From: Pestalotiopsis fici W106-1
Lineage: Eukaryota; Ascomycota; Sordariomycetes; Amphisphaeriales; Sporocadaceae
NCBI RefSeq assembly: GCF_000516985.1
Contig: NW_006917094.1
Coordinates: 62,001 to 126,000, forward strand
Reading direction: 5' to 3'
Length of the DNA stretch: 64,000 nt
The notes under the pieces are model-generated. The model saw only the letters and a program-made list of their open reading frames with translations, searched no databases and was not told the origin of the DNA. Position 1 is the first letter of the stretch. Every line of letters starts with the position of its first letter. Below, in pieces: positions 1 through 12,982 of this stretch. Both the position numbers and the translations under genes were made by a program.

Positions 1-2
1 TC

Positions 3-89
3 ATGAGACAAACCACACATATCGCACTGAGAGCTTTCAGAGCCATGATAGACACTCTCTACGATATAGACCCAGCCTCCATTGTATAA
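3..89 (+). CDS. Possible C-terminal end of a gene entering from the left edge
   Basis: One frame is open from the first bases of the window to a TAA stop at 87-89 and would encode about 28 residues ending in DPASIV. It could be the last exon of a plus-strand gene that begins outside the window. No domain can be recognised in so short a piece, and an open frame this long arises easily by chance. An AT-rich stretch follows the stop. Support is weak. Confidence 0.2.
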   Translation: MRQTTHIALRAFRAMIDTLYDIDPASIV

Positions 90-1197
90 TGAGTTAAATC
101 TTTACATGCTTGTTTCAAATCAAGTCTTGCCTGATGAATTTCCCGAATCCAATACATGGTACAGCCCGTATGCTTTTTTCGAAGAGTTATGTGCAACCAA
201 AAAGAGTCATCCTTGTGTCGCGTGGGCTTGATTCTCCCAAGTCAATCTTCAATACCGCAGCATCTTATATTGATTCATGGCCAGAACCAGAGGCCTGGAA
301 TACTCACTGACCTTCAATCCAATGAAAGAAAAAGAAGAAGAAGAAGAAAAGACATAACCGTCATCTACAGATTTTGTGCCACGGGAAAGAAAGGCAACAA
401 AACTATAGCCGAAAAATGATTTAATCATTTGACAAGCCACAGCAGATGTATTATGCCTCCAATCACCGAGATAAGAGTTCAAGCATTATGTAGTTGATTT
501 TGCATGGACCCTCCGAGTCTTTTATCCCCTCGGATGCTTATCAATCTTGGTCCTGTCAATAATGTCCCGGGACTTCCCAAAGTGGCCTCACGGAGCCAGC
601 ACGCCTATCGAAAAGACATCACGAGGACGCCGCACATGTCGTGCGAGCCTGCCACGCGTATTGGAAATATGTTATGCTTATGATAGGGTGTCAAAGATTC
701 ATATATATCAATATATGGGAAATCACATCATAACACTTCGCAGTTTTGTATACCGTTACTTACGGCGGGTTAGGTATTGACGGTCTGAGCTCTTCCTGGC
801 CGAGTTGCAATTTGCGATCATGATAGTGAAGCAGAATCATCATTGATTGCCCATGAATGATAAGCGCCAAACTGTGATTTGCTCCGTTCAAACCCACCCA
901 CCATGTCGTTTCTTTCAAAGACCCTTCGGATTCATATCTGCTTGATACCCCACTCGGTGATGACCCCATGGCAATACACCATCTATGACGAAAAGCCATT
1001 GAAGGTTTCATGTGCTGCTCTGCGTAAAATCGGGAGCCAAAGTGTAGCTGAATGAATGCAATCAAAATGCCGAAACTGATTCTACCTAATCCTTGCTACT
1101 TTACCCATACAAATGACTCTTGAACATCAAAGGAGACAGTTTGCCTACGTATAGCACATCAGTAAGGTGAAAACTTATTACACGGCGGACCAGCGCA
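90..1197. other. Intergenic region left of the beta-glucosidase
   Basis: I see no convincing gene here. The open frames are short, lack recognisable domains and overlap one another on both strands. A purine-rich GAA-type run lies near 328-350. The right part presumably contains the 3' UTR of the minus-strand beta-glucosidase that ends at 1198. Confidence 0.6.
328..350. repeat. Purine GAA microsatellite
   Basis: A short run of AAG/GAA trinucleotides lies in non-coding sequence. It is an ordinary fungal simple repeat with no sign of function. Confidence 0.6.
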
Positions 1198-4135
1198 TTA
1201 AACGTACCTAATGTCGCTCGAGGATGCCCCAATGAGAACCTTGAAAGTTCCCTCTTCCGCAATCCATGAACGAAGAGAGTCATCGTAGTAACCAACAGCG
1301 TACTTATCCAACGACACTGTTATGTGTTTTGTCTCGCCCGGCTCGAGAAAGACCTTTTCGAATGCCACAAGTTCCTTGTCTGGCCGTGGTAATTTTGACT
1401 TCTCGTCCCGGACGTAGATTTGCACAGTCTCCGCGCCAGTGACAGCGCCAACATTGGTCACTGCCATGATGAGATGTATCGGGTCATTGTCCATGAGTAT
1501 TCTCTTGCTCAAGGAGACTCTACCATACTCGTAACTCGTGTATGAGAGTCCGTGCCCAAAAGAGAACAGCGGCAAGATGTGGCTACGTTCGTAGTGTTTG
1601 TAGCCTATATACAGTCCTTCTCCATACAAGACTCGAAGGTTTTCACCCGGCCAGTTGTGGTAAGCGGGTGTGTCCTCGATTCGTCGAGGGAACGTGCACT
1701 GTGAAAGAGGTAAGCATCACAACTATCTCCATGATCGGCAGCGGTCTTACGGGCAGCTTCCCACTAGGGTTTTGGACTCCAAACAGCACATCAGCCAGTG
1801 CGTTGCCAGCCTCCTGTCCCTGGTACCAAGCTTGCAAGATTGTTGGAACCTTGTCAGCCCACGGCATAGTGACGGGGGATCCCGATTGATTGATCACAAT
1901 CGTGCACGGATTGGCTTGAAGGACGGCTTCCACCAAACGGTCTTGACTGCCGTCTGAGGGGAGGTCCATTGTCTTGCGGTCGTATCCCTCCGACTCCCAC
2001 TCGGCATCCAGGCCGACAATCACCACAGCCACATCCGCTTCTGCTGCTGCGTCCACGGCCTCTTGTAGGTAGTCAATGGCGTCAGCTTGTTTGAAGCCGA
2101 TTCGACAACCACCATACCTGTGTGTCATGTGAAATGTCTTCTGCTTTGAGACTGGTCGGAGCTCATTCGTCATCTCGACACGAAGCTCGACAGGCTTGCC
2201 GACCTGCATCTCAACATCCACCATGTAATCAATGGAGCCATCAAACATTGCCTCTCCCTCCTCAGTCCAATTCCACAAATCCAGAGCCAGCTTTCCGTCA
2301 ACAAACAGTCGACCCGGCCCAACACTCATGTAGCTAATGGTATGCTTGCCTGTTTCCGTTGGATTGATATAGGTGGTTGCAGTCGCAGACCATTTCGGGC
2401 CTGTCTCAACGAGTGGTGCCGAGTCCCAAAGGAAAAGATCTGTATTTGTTCGGCGCTGCTGTACAACTGGCTCACCTTCGAACTGATCGCCGCGGAACCA
2501 ATCCAACGTGACACCGGGTCTTCCAGACTTGTCAGTGCAGAACGCCGAGGCGACCGGCAGCCACTTGTAAATGTGACAGCCTTGAGCATAGCTGACCTGG
2601 CCTCTTGCAACGGCACGAATACTGTCGAGGGGTAGAGTGTTGTAGTAGGGGTTGAGACTGGCACTGCCACCACCCCCAGCTATGGCTCGGTTTGCATTGG
2701 GTCCAATCACTGCGATCTTTGTCGTCTTTGTATTGCTGATTGGTAGAAGCGAGCCTTCGTTCTTCAGCAGTGTGAGACCCTCGGTACCAGCTCGGCGAAT
2801 AAGAGATCTGGTTTCTTCTCGGTTCTCTTCACGTTCTGGCTGCTCTTCAGACATGTCGCCGCTCTTTGTTCGCTCAACGAGTGTCAAGACATTTTCTGCT
2901 GCTTGATCAATTGTTTCTCGCGACAGACTGCCATCTCCTAGGGCCTTGAGAACCTTGTCAAACCTCCATTTCGTTGAGTAGGGAAACTCGATATCACAAC
3001 CGGCTCGGAGGGCCTCGACCGTCGAGTTGGTACCGCCCCAGTCCGAGATGACCGCGCTAGACATGGTCAGTTTTACTTCAACACAACTACTAGATTCAGG
3101 AAATATCACACTGACCCATCGTAACCCCATTCGCCGCGAAGAATGTTCTTGAGGGTGTAGACGTTTTCGTCGGCATGAACACCATTGACAAGGTTATACG
3201 ATGACATAACTGCCCACGGATTCGCTTCTCGGACAGCGATCTCAAAGGGGCGAAGGTAAATCTCCCTCAAGGGGCGGTCCATCATTACAGAGTCAATGGT
3301 CATTCGAAAAGTTTCTTGCTCATTGGCAACAAAGTCTGTGAAAGTCAGATAGGTTAAATTCACGTATATCCGGGAGACTCACGCTTGATAGCTGCCGATA
3401 CACCCTTTGATTGAAGACCTTGGATGTATTGACTGGCAAGTTTTCCAGTCAACAGAGGATCCTCAGAGAACGATTCAAAGTTTCTGCCTCCAAGAGGATG
3501 TCTATTATCCAATGTATCGGTTATTGTACTGGGTTACGGTTTGCATAATGGTCCTTACTAACCTGTGCATACAAACTGTCGGCGCTAAAAGAACATTGGC
3601 TGATCTCGCTTTGGTCTCTTCCGCTAGATGCTGTCCGACTTCGTATAGTAGCCTCTTGTTCCATGTGGCAGCCAGGGAGATTCCGCATGGAAAAAGCGCA
3701 GCCTACCATTATTAGCGATACGACCATGGTAGGCTGGGTAACCAACCATATGCAACTGACCTTCGTACCGCCTACAAATATTCCGCCTCGAGCGCCATTC
3801 GGCCCATCACTAGTCTTTATTGCCGGTATCCCCTTATTTGGAATGGATTTGGTGCGCCAAAAGTCGGCCGCTGTGAGAAGCGATACCTGGAATCATATTT
3901 AGCTCATTTCTATACCAACTCTCTGTATTGGAATCCAAACCTTTTCTTCCAGGCTCAGCTCTGCGAGCTTCTCACGCGCCGTCTTTCGGCTGTCTTGCAG
4001 AGCAATCTTCTTTGCAATGGGACTCACCGGTGGCGAGTACTCGGTGCCTGGAGTTGTGGCCGAATCGACACTGTCGAAGGGAGAAGATATTGGGTCGATT
4101 CCATCATCGAAGCTCGACACGCCATGATTTTCCAT
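1198..4135 (-). CDS. GH3 beta-glucosidase with PA14 domain, probably intracellular
   Basis: Seven exons join in frame to 868 codons: 4135-3941, 3886-3761, 3702-3563, 3501-3383, 3335-3116, 3056-1751 and 1698-1198. Introns are 47-61 bp. The first donor (GTTTGG) is weak, but it restores the family sequence [13 protein letters not shown]. The GH3 N-terminal domain carries the catalytic nucleophile Asp (about residue 272) in VISDWGG. A PA14 carbohydrate-binding insert lies at about 437-590 ([14 protein letters not shown]). The probable acid/base Glu is near 623 in WESEGYDR, and a fibronectin-III-like C-terminal domain follows GKLPCTFPRR. The family hydrolyses beta-1,4 glucosides such as cellobiose. 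No signal peptide is visible. Instead there is a Ser/Pro/Asp-rich extension of about 50 residues before the conserved core, so the enzyme is probably intracellular. An alternative first exon cannot be excluded. Confidence 0.95.
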
Positions 4136-7100
4136 CTTGACAAGCTATACTTCGTAAGTTGTATGTGTCCTTCCTGGTCGGTCTCTGTAAACTTATGCAA
4201 TATTTCCAGAACTGAGGTTCTGAGAAAATACGCCAGGAAGTATCGTAGTGCAGTAAGACAAGTGATGTTGTAGGTTGAGGTGTGCAATAGCTGGGTATAT
4301 ATATCATAGGATAGGTCCGTTTACATCAGAAAACTTGGAGTCAAATGCCGGTAAGGTAGGAACGGAGCAAGAAGATGGTAAGTAGATTAAAACAAAACCG
4401 TCTGTTTAAAAGTTCAGAGGAGAGGAACAGCAATGATTCTGTGGTGGTTGGCAGGTCTCTACGAACGATGTGACATGATGGTATAAGGCTAGGAATACGG
4501 GAGAGGCAGTGACTGTCCGCCAGTCATGTTATCAACCGGCTTTGCAATTATGGTTTAAACCAACCTCGAAGTCTGGTGGCACCAAGTGAACCAAGCCGCA
4601 GAGCCGGCGGAGCGCGAGCGGAGATTGCTACGACCTTGACCGTACATTACCGAGTGGTTGTGAGCGCATATTCAGATAAGACCATGATTTCATACGGTAG
4701 ATGTCCTCCGGTGGTAACGGACCGGATGCGCGATATCAGACCGACACAGTGGTGCAACAGGGGTAGAAAGACAAGCTACAAGGCGTATAGTATAGTGTGT
4801 GAATAGGTCGAAGGCATCATTTGACAATACGAAGGGGTGGCGTGAGTTAAGGAAGAGATCACCATGAGCTGATTGCTGACCTTGAAGCATCAAGCAATCC
4901 CACAGAGGTCTGCCGAATCAGACCCTGGTCGTTCAAGAGTTGGTGGTGTGAACTTTGAAGAAGCGAGCGAGCTGCATGCCAACGGTTCCTGGATCTGGGT
5001 GAATCTAGTTGCTTCCTCCGGGCAAAGTTCCGCCCCTGGCATCTTTCAATGCAAGCGTCTCAGACCCATCCCGACCGGAATGTACACAGTACAATGGAGC
5101 CGGGGTACGCACCATCAACTATGAATTAGGATTCGAAAAATTAGAGTGCTCTGGCTACCATACTCAAGGGCACTGCTCTTTGTGAAAATCTCTGTGTCTT
5201 ACCTAGGGTATATATTGATACCTTTTTAGTATGTTATTTACAATCAAGACCTGGAAGACTTGCAGCAAACTGGGCGCTGAACAAGTGCGATATACTATAG
5301 TGCGTGCCGGGACGTCTTATGCTGACCGCTCGGAAGGGAATGGCTCCAATCCGAATAGCGAGGCGGCTGCGCGGGCCGACGAAGTATCCAGCCCCGAACC
5401 TGGGTATCAGCTGCGTAGAGATTAGCTAGGATTGGCTAGCATTGACCACAAGCCGCAAGCGGCCGGCATTGAAATAATTTGACAGATACTCTTCATCTGA
5501 TTGAATCATTCTCGGCTGCAGAATGTCAATAAATCACCCGCGGTCAGCAGACTGCCCGGGTACAGCATAGTCTACAGACGCATACATTAATGATTGGATA
5601 GCCCCCTCCTCTCTTGATTTTGACAACAACATGAAAAATCCCATGTAAGCTGTACTTGGGTAGTAGGTACTTTCAGCACAAGCAACATTTGAACACTTTA
5701 CGTAAGCCATCGCCCTCCTTTTTGATGTTCCATGTCCCTTCTCTCTGCTTCCCTGACGTCAATCTAATTGCAAGGGCTTACCTTGGGTGACTTCCAGTCC
5801 GCCCACTCAGGCACTCAAGTGGATACCAGCCATCAATCTACATGAAAAAACAATAAGGTTGGCGATGTACCCCCAGGTGCCACGGCATTTCATGTTTCCA
5901 TGAACCAGATGCTCAAATGTTTGTCCTATCCTTTTCGAGACAGCCTCGGTACCTCTGGCACAATGCTACTCCCCCCACCCCCAGGTAACTGCCCAGTAGA
6001 GGAGATGGGTCTTCCGGAACATGAACAAGATCTACCCGTTTCTGGCAGCGCAAACTCTGCCCAATCGGCTTTCTGCAAGATTAAATCTCCTATGTCCTAG
6101 AAATGGGGCTTTACCGGCTTTCCTCGTGGGCTTCAACACCCTGGCAACACGGCCGAACCTCGCTGTCGGGACGGGGATTTGATGGTTACAGCGCAGATGT
6201 CCTTTACGGTGATGCACTGCATCGTCAGGGTGTCGAACATGTGCAAACTTGAGTTTAAATGCTTCTACGCGACCCAATCTGTCGACGTGGTCGAGATTCA
6301 CATGTGTTTATATACCTTGTGCATCGGTGCCAGCAAAGTGCACAAGCACAAGCGCACGCGAAACCGACCTGGAATGGCAATTCAAAGGTAGCCTCTCATC
6401 CTAGGACTCGCAGGTCTGTGATACATTGCGAAAAGGATATGGCAGGGTTCTAGTGCATACGTTCCGAGTGAGCGAGTTTCACGACAACAGACATGAGGGT
6501 AACGCAACAAACAGGTATGTCCGACACCTGTTGCTGATCTTGTCAGCACTATGCTCATCTTGCGCCAATTTTGAGAACTTGATCGCAGGCAATCTGCGGC
6601 CGGCGATGCGTCAAGTCTCATGGGACACTTCTTGTTCCTTGTCCCATTCTACATCACTTGGCTCCGTTGGTAGGGGATGATATAGTTCACGACTGCGGAG
6701 CATGGGCCTGTTGCGCTCAATCTCATCTAGCACTGCTGGGCCCTGGCAATTTGATATATCGAATGCGAGGTTGCACATGATCGCGGCTCTTCCAACGTGG
6801 GGATGCTAATTTCATTTAGCATGATTGAGCCCACGTTACATTGAGAAATCTGCTTCAAACATCAAATTAAGCATACGTGATAGAGAACGGTGTTGCTCAA
6901 TCTGATCAAAGCACTTGTCAACAGGATAGGCTCTCTCTCATTGTGACATTGTGGGTAAAATCATGACATATGATTCGGCTGGGTGGCCCTCATCAAATAT
7001 TAATAAGATACTATGCTGACAAGATGCTTACCCATCTACAAGGATAATCGCAGACTAGAGTTGATAAACAAAACGGCGGAATTTTTGGTACAATGGAACG

Positions 7101-8900
7101 TCTGGCCGACGGCCTACCCGGCCACTCTGACTTTCCCACCCGAAACTTGATAAGCATATGCACGCACTCCTTTCCACCAGTCGACAAAGGTGTTGGGTAA
7201 GCCAGAGGCAACATCTGCGGAGTCAAGAAGCCGACGCAGGCTCAATATGTACTATTTAATTAATCATTACGACAACCGCGCTTTCTTGACGCACAGCTCA
7301 CAAGAAGCAATCGGTCTCGATATGCACACCACCATAAGAGTGCCGAACATGGATCACAAGCGGCTTGCTACTCTGCACAACGGGCAAAGGCTAAAGGGAA
7401 AGCTTTTATAGCCGCAATTTGCGAATCGCGGCATGATCAGTTTCGTAATCAAGCCAAACACTCTGATTGGTCTCTTCCACAATGGCCATCATAAAGCTGT
7501 TGGCAGTCACTAGACTTCATCCTCGCATCAAGCATAGCTGACGAGGCTCCAACCTCGACTAGACACCCACAAGATAATGACTGTCGGAGATCTGACCTGA
7601 CGCCATCTGAGCCAAGTCTCCCAACAGAGAAGACCCAAACAAACCATCGTAACCAACGGCAGCAAGAAAACATGGATAAGCAATCTATCATGCCGATCGC
7701 CTGTAACTTGATTTCTTTCACAATGGTGGCTGGGTCAGGATCTTGAAGACACACGCATGGTTATATAGCCGCAGCAGAGTGATCATCCCAACAAATTGCA
7801 TCTTTCCTAAGGGTTGAGCAGCTCGGAGACCGATCCGTCGGTCGTCCGGCACGGTGGAGCAGCAGGCCCGGAGGATTCGGTGCTTGTGAAAGGCGGAGAC
7901 ACGTGCCATCGTTCCTGCGGCCGAAACACCGGTGACCTGCTGCAACACAATACACATATGGACAATGACATGCCACTCCTTTTGCTTTCGAGTCCTGAAA
8001 TTCATTTCAGCAGCTTCATCGCAACCCCTTCCTATTTAGCCAAGACATTCGGGCATGGATCTGCAAATAACATGCCGCCATTGTAGGTATGTCTTGCCTG
8101 CGAGCTCAAGCTTAAATCTTGTGGTGCTTATCCAATAGAACTTTACTGCCTTACTTTGAATCTCAGCCATTGGCGTAAACATATCTACATACCGTAACCG
8201 ACCTGCCTCTACCCGTCTTCAAGAGTCCTGATCTGGCCATAAATTTTTTTATAGGTTTTTATTTCTCCATCATATTGGGATAGCAATGAGAAGGAGTGGG
8301 TGGAGACAGTCTACAGCAAGCCCTTCATTATTCATCAAATGAAGCCACCCTCTCTCTGTTATACATTACAAGCATTGTTGTGCTTCATGCACAAGGTCGG
8401 ACTTGATGACATGTAATACAAAGGCTGAACTCCATAAAAGATGAGCGCACCGCCTCGCATTTCGATCTAGTAACATTGAAATAACACTTCCAGTGTCAGG
8501 GTAGTAGATTTTGGCTATTACTGGCGGACACCTCGTAGATCTGCTCATCTGTTTAGACTGCCGTGCACGATTTGTTGGCAAGCTCGAGGGGAAAACGGAA
8601 AGACTCATGTTTTTTATGACTAAGGTAAATATTCTGATTTCTTATACATCGCTAGCACTGGATTAGTCTCACAAGCTTTACTGTAATGTCTACTAGTAGG
8701 TAAAAAGCAGTGTTGCCACTCCCAACTTTTATGCATTTGACAGGCATCACGACTGCCATCAATAGTATGTCTTGGACCGAAGAAATAAAACAAAAGAAAA
8801 TTAAAAAAACAAAAAAACATCTTGCTCAATGCAGCCCGATAATGCACACAGAACGCCAAGTGAACGTGATCTCGAGAAGCCAGTATTGTCCGGGCCAAAA
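4136..8900. other. Long spacer between beta-glucosidase and zinc transporter
   Basis: About 4.8 kb without a supportable gene. The left end should hold the promoter and 5' UTR of the beta-glucosidase, and the right end the 3' UTR of ZRC1. The open frames inside are short, mutually overlapping and without recognisable domains. A minus-strand frame at 7449-7754 is rich in Cys and Trp, but its start and secretion signal are unconvincing. I saw no terminal inverted repeats or transposase-like frames. Confidence 0.55.
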
Positions 8901-10665
8901 TTAGTGGTGGCTGTGGTCTGAATGGGCTGAACGTATTGAACCTGCGCCATTCTGCGATGCCGGAGCGGAACAACAGCCTTCGTCAACGCAGTCATCGGTG
9001 CATCCAAGGAGGCACTGGCCGGTGGCAGCCTTGGGGCAATTTGCGGCCGTGTTCCCATCCCGGGCGGCAGCTTGTTCGTCATGGTTACAGGCCTCGTCCA
9101 GGCAAAACTCTGGCTGAATAGTGGCACTGTGAATTCCGTACGCGTGCAAGCATTTCCGAGCCTGCTTCATGAGGGTCATGTACTTGACACCACCATCTTG
9201 AGAGGCTGAAAAAGCTACCTGGACGTGCATCGAAGCGACAATCTTGGTATCCGAAAGACGCCAGACGTGAACGTGATGGCAGCTAGTAACTCCCTCAAGT
9301 GTCTGTATGTCCTCCTTGATGTCCTGGATATCAATCTCGTCTGGCGTGGCCTGCAGAAGGACCTTGGCGCTAGCCGTGGTGAGCGGCAGAGCAGTGTGAA
9401 GAATTATAGCCGTGATCAAAAGGGAGACTGCAGGATCGGCATAGTATTTCCAGGACCAGTCGGTGAGCCAAATGATGAGAGCTGTAATGATGACACCAAC
9501 ATTGCCGAGAGCATCGCCAAGGACATGCAAAATCATAGCATTCATGCCCATGTCCGCATGGTTATGGCCATGGCCGCCATGTCCACCGGATGATGGCTTC
9601 TTTGGCTTGCTATGGTTGTGCTCCTTGTGTACTCCTGAGTCGCGTCTACTTCGACCGATTGAAGGATGCTTGTGGTCGTGGTGGCCATGGCCATTGTCCT
9701 TGATCGCAGTGCCGTTAGAGTTGAGAAGAGGAGTCTGTTCGTTGGCTACACCATCACCATCCATAGAGCTGTCATCCGAGTCTCCAATATTGGTTCGACT
9801 GTGATCAATAATGTTCTGTCGGAAACTGGCAGGGTGGAAACTGTGGTCGTCGATACTTTGCAGGCGGCTATGCTTGAGGCTACCGGCACGACGTCGCTCA
9901 TGACTCTTGGAACCCGAAGATCGACTCTGGCTGCGGCCAACGTGTTCAGATTCAGATCGACGCCCAAAGTCTGCATTATCGAAATGAATTCGCCGAACGG
10001 TGTCGGGGGAACTGCCCGCCGCGCTTGCCCTTGCTATGGCAACCTCTGGGAAGATATCGGTAACTGGACCATCATCGGCTGCCAAGTTGCGGCCATTTGT
10101 ATCTACCCGGCCTTCTTCGGCCAATGCGGCTTCATTGTGGTCGTGGGCATGGTCGTGGGCGTGCTCTCCATCATGACTGTGCTCGCTTCCATGTCCATGG
10201 TCATGTCCACCGTGGCCAAGAACCACAAAGCCAACAAGGTTTGAAGCAAGGCCGCAGCAGCCAACAATAAGTATGATTTGCGGGTTCGTGATCTCGGGCG
10301 GGTCAATGAACCTCGTAATAGACTCGAGAATGATGGAGATACAAAGCGCAATCAAGAATACAGCGTTGAAGAAGCCTCCGAGAATTTCGGCACGAACCCA
10401 CTGCTCCCGAGTTAGTCGTCTAAAAGTGCATCGTGAATAAGGGATATAATCTTACGCCATAGGAGAACTTGTCCGTGGACTGCCTCTTGGATATTCTGAC
10501 CGCCCAAAGACCGACGGCGAGCGAAATGATGTCGTTTAGCATGTGAAAGGCATCGGCCGTGAGTGCCAAGGAGTGGACGACAAGTCCGGCAATCAACTCG
10601 ACGAGGAAGAAGACCGTGTCAATAGCCAGCATGATGCTGATACGGGCGGACTTTGACAACCCCAT
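8901..10665 (-). CDS. ZRC1: ZRC1/COT1-type vacuolar zinc transporter (CDF family)
   Basis: Two exons (10665-10456 and 10400-8901; intron 10401-10455 ending in CAG) give 569 aa. The start MGLSKSAR is chosen because family members begin there; a Met nine codons upstream is also possible. CDF transporters move Zn(II), sometimes Co(II) or Cd(II), from the cytosol into the vacuole in exchange for protons. The sequence has the TM2 metal site H-x3-D (H41, D45 in ADAFHMLND) and the matching TM5 site in ILHVLGDALGN. A very long His/Asp/Gly-rich loop between TM4 and TM5 contains many HDH and HGH repeats plus a Ser-rich stretch. The cytosolic C-terminal domain includes HHVHVWRL. The C-terminus is unusual: a cluster of eight Cys and a final HSDHSHH, suggesting extra metal binding. 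The neighbouring BRCT gene is divergent, 2.3 kb away. Confidence 0.95.
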
Positions 10666-12982
10666 GGCGGCGGTTGGTGGTCGTCCACGCAAGACAGTAT
10701 CGTTGCTATTCGAAGAAGGATGCGGCGAAAATTGTACAGTCGAGGTATGGACGGAGATTGGTGTCGGCGCGTGCTTTCCGATGTGCGATATGAATTATTT
10801 CCCCCCTCCTTCTTCTCTGGGATCTGATAATCGACTAGGTTGAGAATGGCAAGCGGCAATAAGCCCTTTTCTTCAGTTGTCGCTAGACACAGGCGTTTCG
10901 AGAGGAGAGGCTGTTTGCCAAAATTCGGAAGTGTGTAGATTGGCAGGTAGAAGAGAATACAGATGTGGTCACGTAATAAAGGCAAGTAGAGGCCGGAGAC
11001 AATCGGGGACGGAAGATGGCTCTGTGAGAATTGCTGATTTAGTGATAGATTGCTCAGCCGAGCAGACTTTCCGTTACCGTGTGGGTCGTGAGGGCCAAAT
11101 GATTAAATGTCAGGACAGAAGAATAAAAGGTCACCGGCAATGTCAGCCGGGTATCGAAATAAAGGATCGCGACACCGGGGGTCCTAAAGAAGGTTTGCAG
11201 AAAAAAGTATGGAGTAGAGCAAACCGCCGCCCCTCTGTTATCTGTTTTTGCCTCCGGTGCAGCTTTTGGGTGCTGTTTTTTTTGAAGCGGAGGGCTGAGG
11301 ATTGAACGTTACCGACACTGCGGTTTTTTGGCCCTGGGGTCGTGCAATTGCCCCAGTTACGTCAAAAGTGCCCGGGTTGATTGGCTTGTCTTGCTCAGGG
11401 TGAGTGGATCACTAGACCGTTTGGTGTCACCATATGTGGTTTATATTGTTCTATCTGCAGGGCCATGAGACGTCCTCCATTGGCTGTTGGTACTCTAGAA
11501 AATGTCATCGGCTTATTGCAATTCTCTCCTCCCATCTACATATTCCTTGCCTTTGCAGGCTCATCACTTTTGACTCGTGGGTGTGTGGTGCATCCTGTCA
11601 AAATTAAACGCACAATGTGCAGACAAGTATGGTCGAATATCTTCTAGCTACCTGCATAACCTACGAGGAAGGTACGGGCCAGCATCTAGGTTGATTCTTT
11701 GGAGGGCGGAGCAGCATAGAATGGATCTTTGAGTTGTGGTCTTAGGTTGTACAGTTTTCAGATCGGCATGACTTGTAACATTGAACACCCTCTAGCAAAT
11801 GCCGTACAAAACAGCCTCATTTCTTCGGCATTCTTGTGCTCCCTAGCCAGACCATAAGCGTTCCCCAGGGTTTGACTCTAGCCGCGCCAACTTGCCTTCA
11901 TCTCAGCTTGTAATTAGTCTCTCTTCACTGTGCTCAGTAATGTAATTTGCCTCGGCCATCAACAGACTAATAATGCATCTTTTGAATACAGGGCCCAATC
12001 CCTTCAATCCAGACTCTTCGCGAAATAGTTCCTAAAAGCACCTTTGTTCTATACTTCGCTATCTATTAGATAGACATATATATAACATAATAAATGCGAG
12101 CTCGTCAAAAGTGGTCAATAATGACATGGGAGAGGTGAATGGGACAATCTACATCAAGGTAAGTTTTCTTGGCGTGTCCTCAAAACGATCGGAGGAGCTC
12201 CAATGTCGGGATTAAGGGGATCCAGCGAGGTATGCAAGCTCAATGTAGGGCCCGTATGTCTACAAGGCAGCCAGGAAATCATGACTCAAGGGAATGAAAT
12301 GGCCTGCTTAGGTTACAATCTCAAAGGATATTTCCCAAGAAGACCGAACGGATTGAGAGCTCTCTCTTTTTCTCTCCCTTTTCCCTATTGTCTTCCTGTT
12401 CCTTTGCTATGCATCGCACAATCTACATAGGACGACATGACAAGGAAAGTAGTAGCCTGTCGGGGAATAATGGTAGTGTGAAGCTCTTTTCAGTGCTTTC
12501 CGGCGCTTGTCTTGCAGCTATTGGCCAGGGTCTCGACGGAGTACCGACACCTCTCGCGTAGTGCGCACATACGATGCATGAGGCTCCAGCTTAATTATGA
12601 TAATATTTCGCAACAGATGCTACGCGTTCCCCGCATGAATACCCGATATGAATGCATCATTTCTAATGTTTACTTTTTGCCATCTGAGTCGATCCCAAAG
12701 ACAAACGAGCATAGGCATTTGGTGCAATATTAAAGGTTGCCCTGTCAACGTCGCCCCACCAGCTGTCGAGCTCTGACCAAGCACGCGTGGTGGAGTAAAC
12801 AAGGTTCAATTTATTTTCAAAGCGGCTCCCCTCGTCAACAAGTCGCACCCTTGTTTGTGCAGACTCTAGCACTTTCTCCCTGCGAGAGAGCTTTTTTCTG
12901 TCCAACGGTAAGAAGCATTTACTCTCAGTCGACCAATCCATCGGACCATCCGCCTACTGTCGACAAACACCAACCACACACC
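10666..12982. other. Divergent promoter region between ZRC1 and BRCT gene
   Basis: About 2.3 kb separating two genes transcribed away from each other. It presumably holds both promoters and 5' UTRs. The open frames here show no domain, signal peptide or splice logic. A pyrimidine-rich stretch near 12360-12410 is typical of fungal promoters. No gene is supported. Confidence 0.6.

Noticed and set aside
7449..7754. Minus-strand Cys/Trp-rich frame of 101 codons
   Set aside because: No convincing signal peptide or domain; composition looks accidental and the start codon context is unclear.
9463..10244. Plus-strand frames of up to 192 codons
   Set aside because: They lie on the opposite strand of the ZRC1 coding exon and mirror its His-rich repeats.
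10877..11305. Plus-strand 142-codon frame
   Set aside because: It lies in the ZRC1/BRCT promoter spacer, is Arg/Gly-rich and has no recognisable motif.
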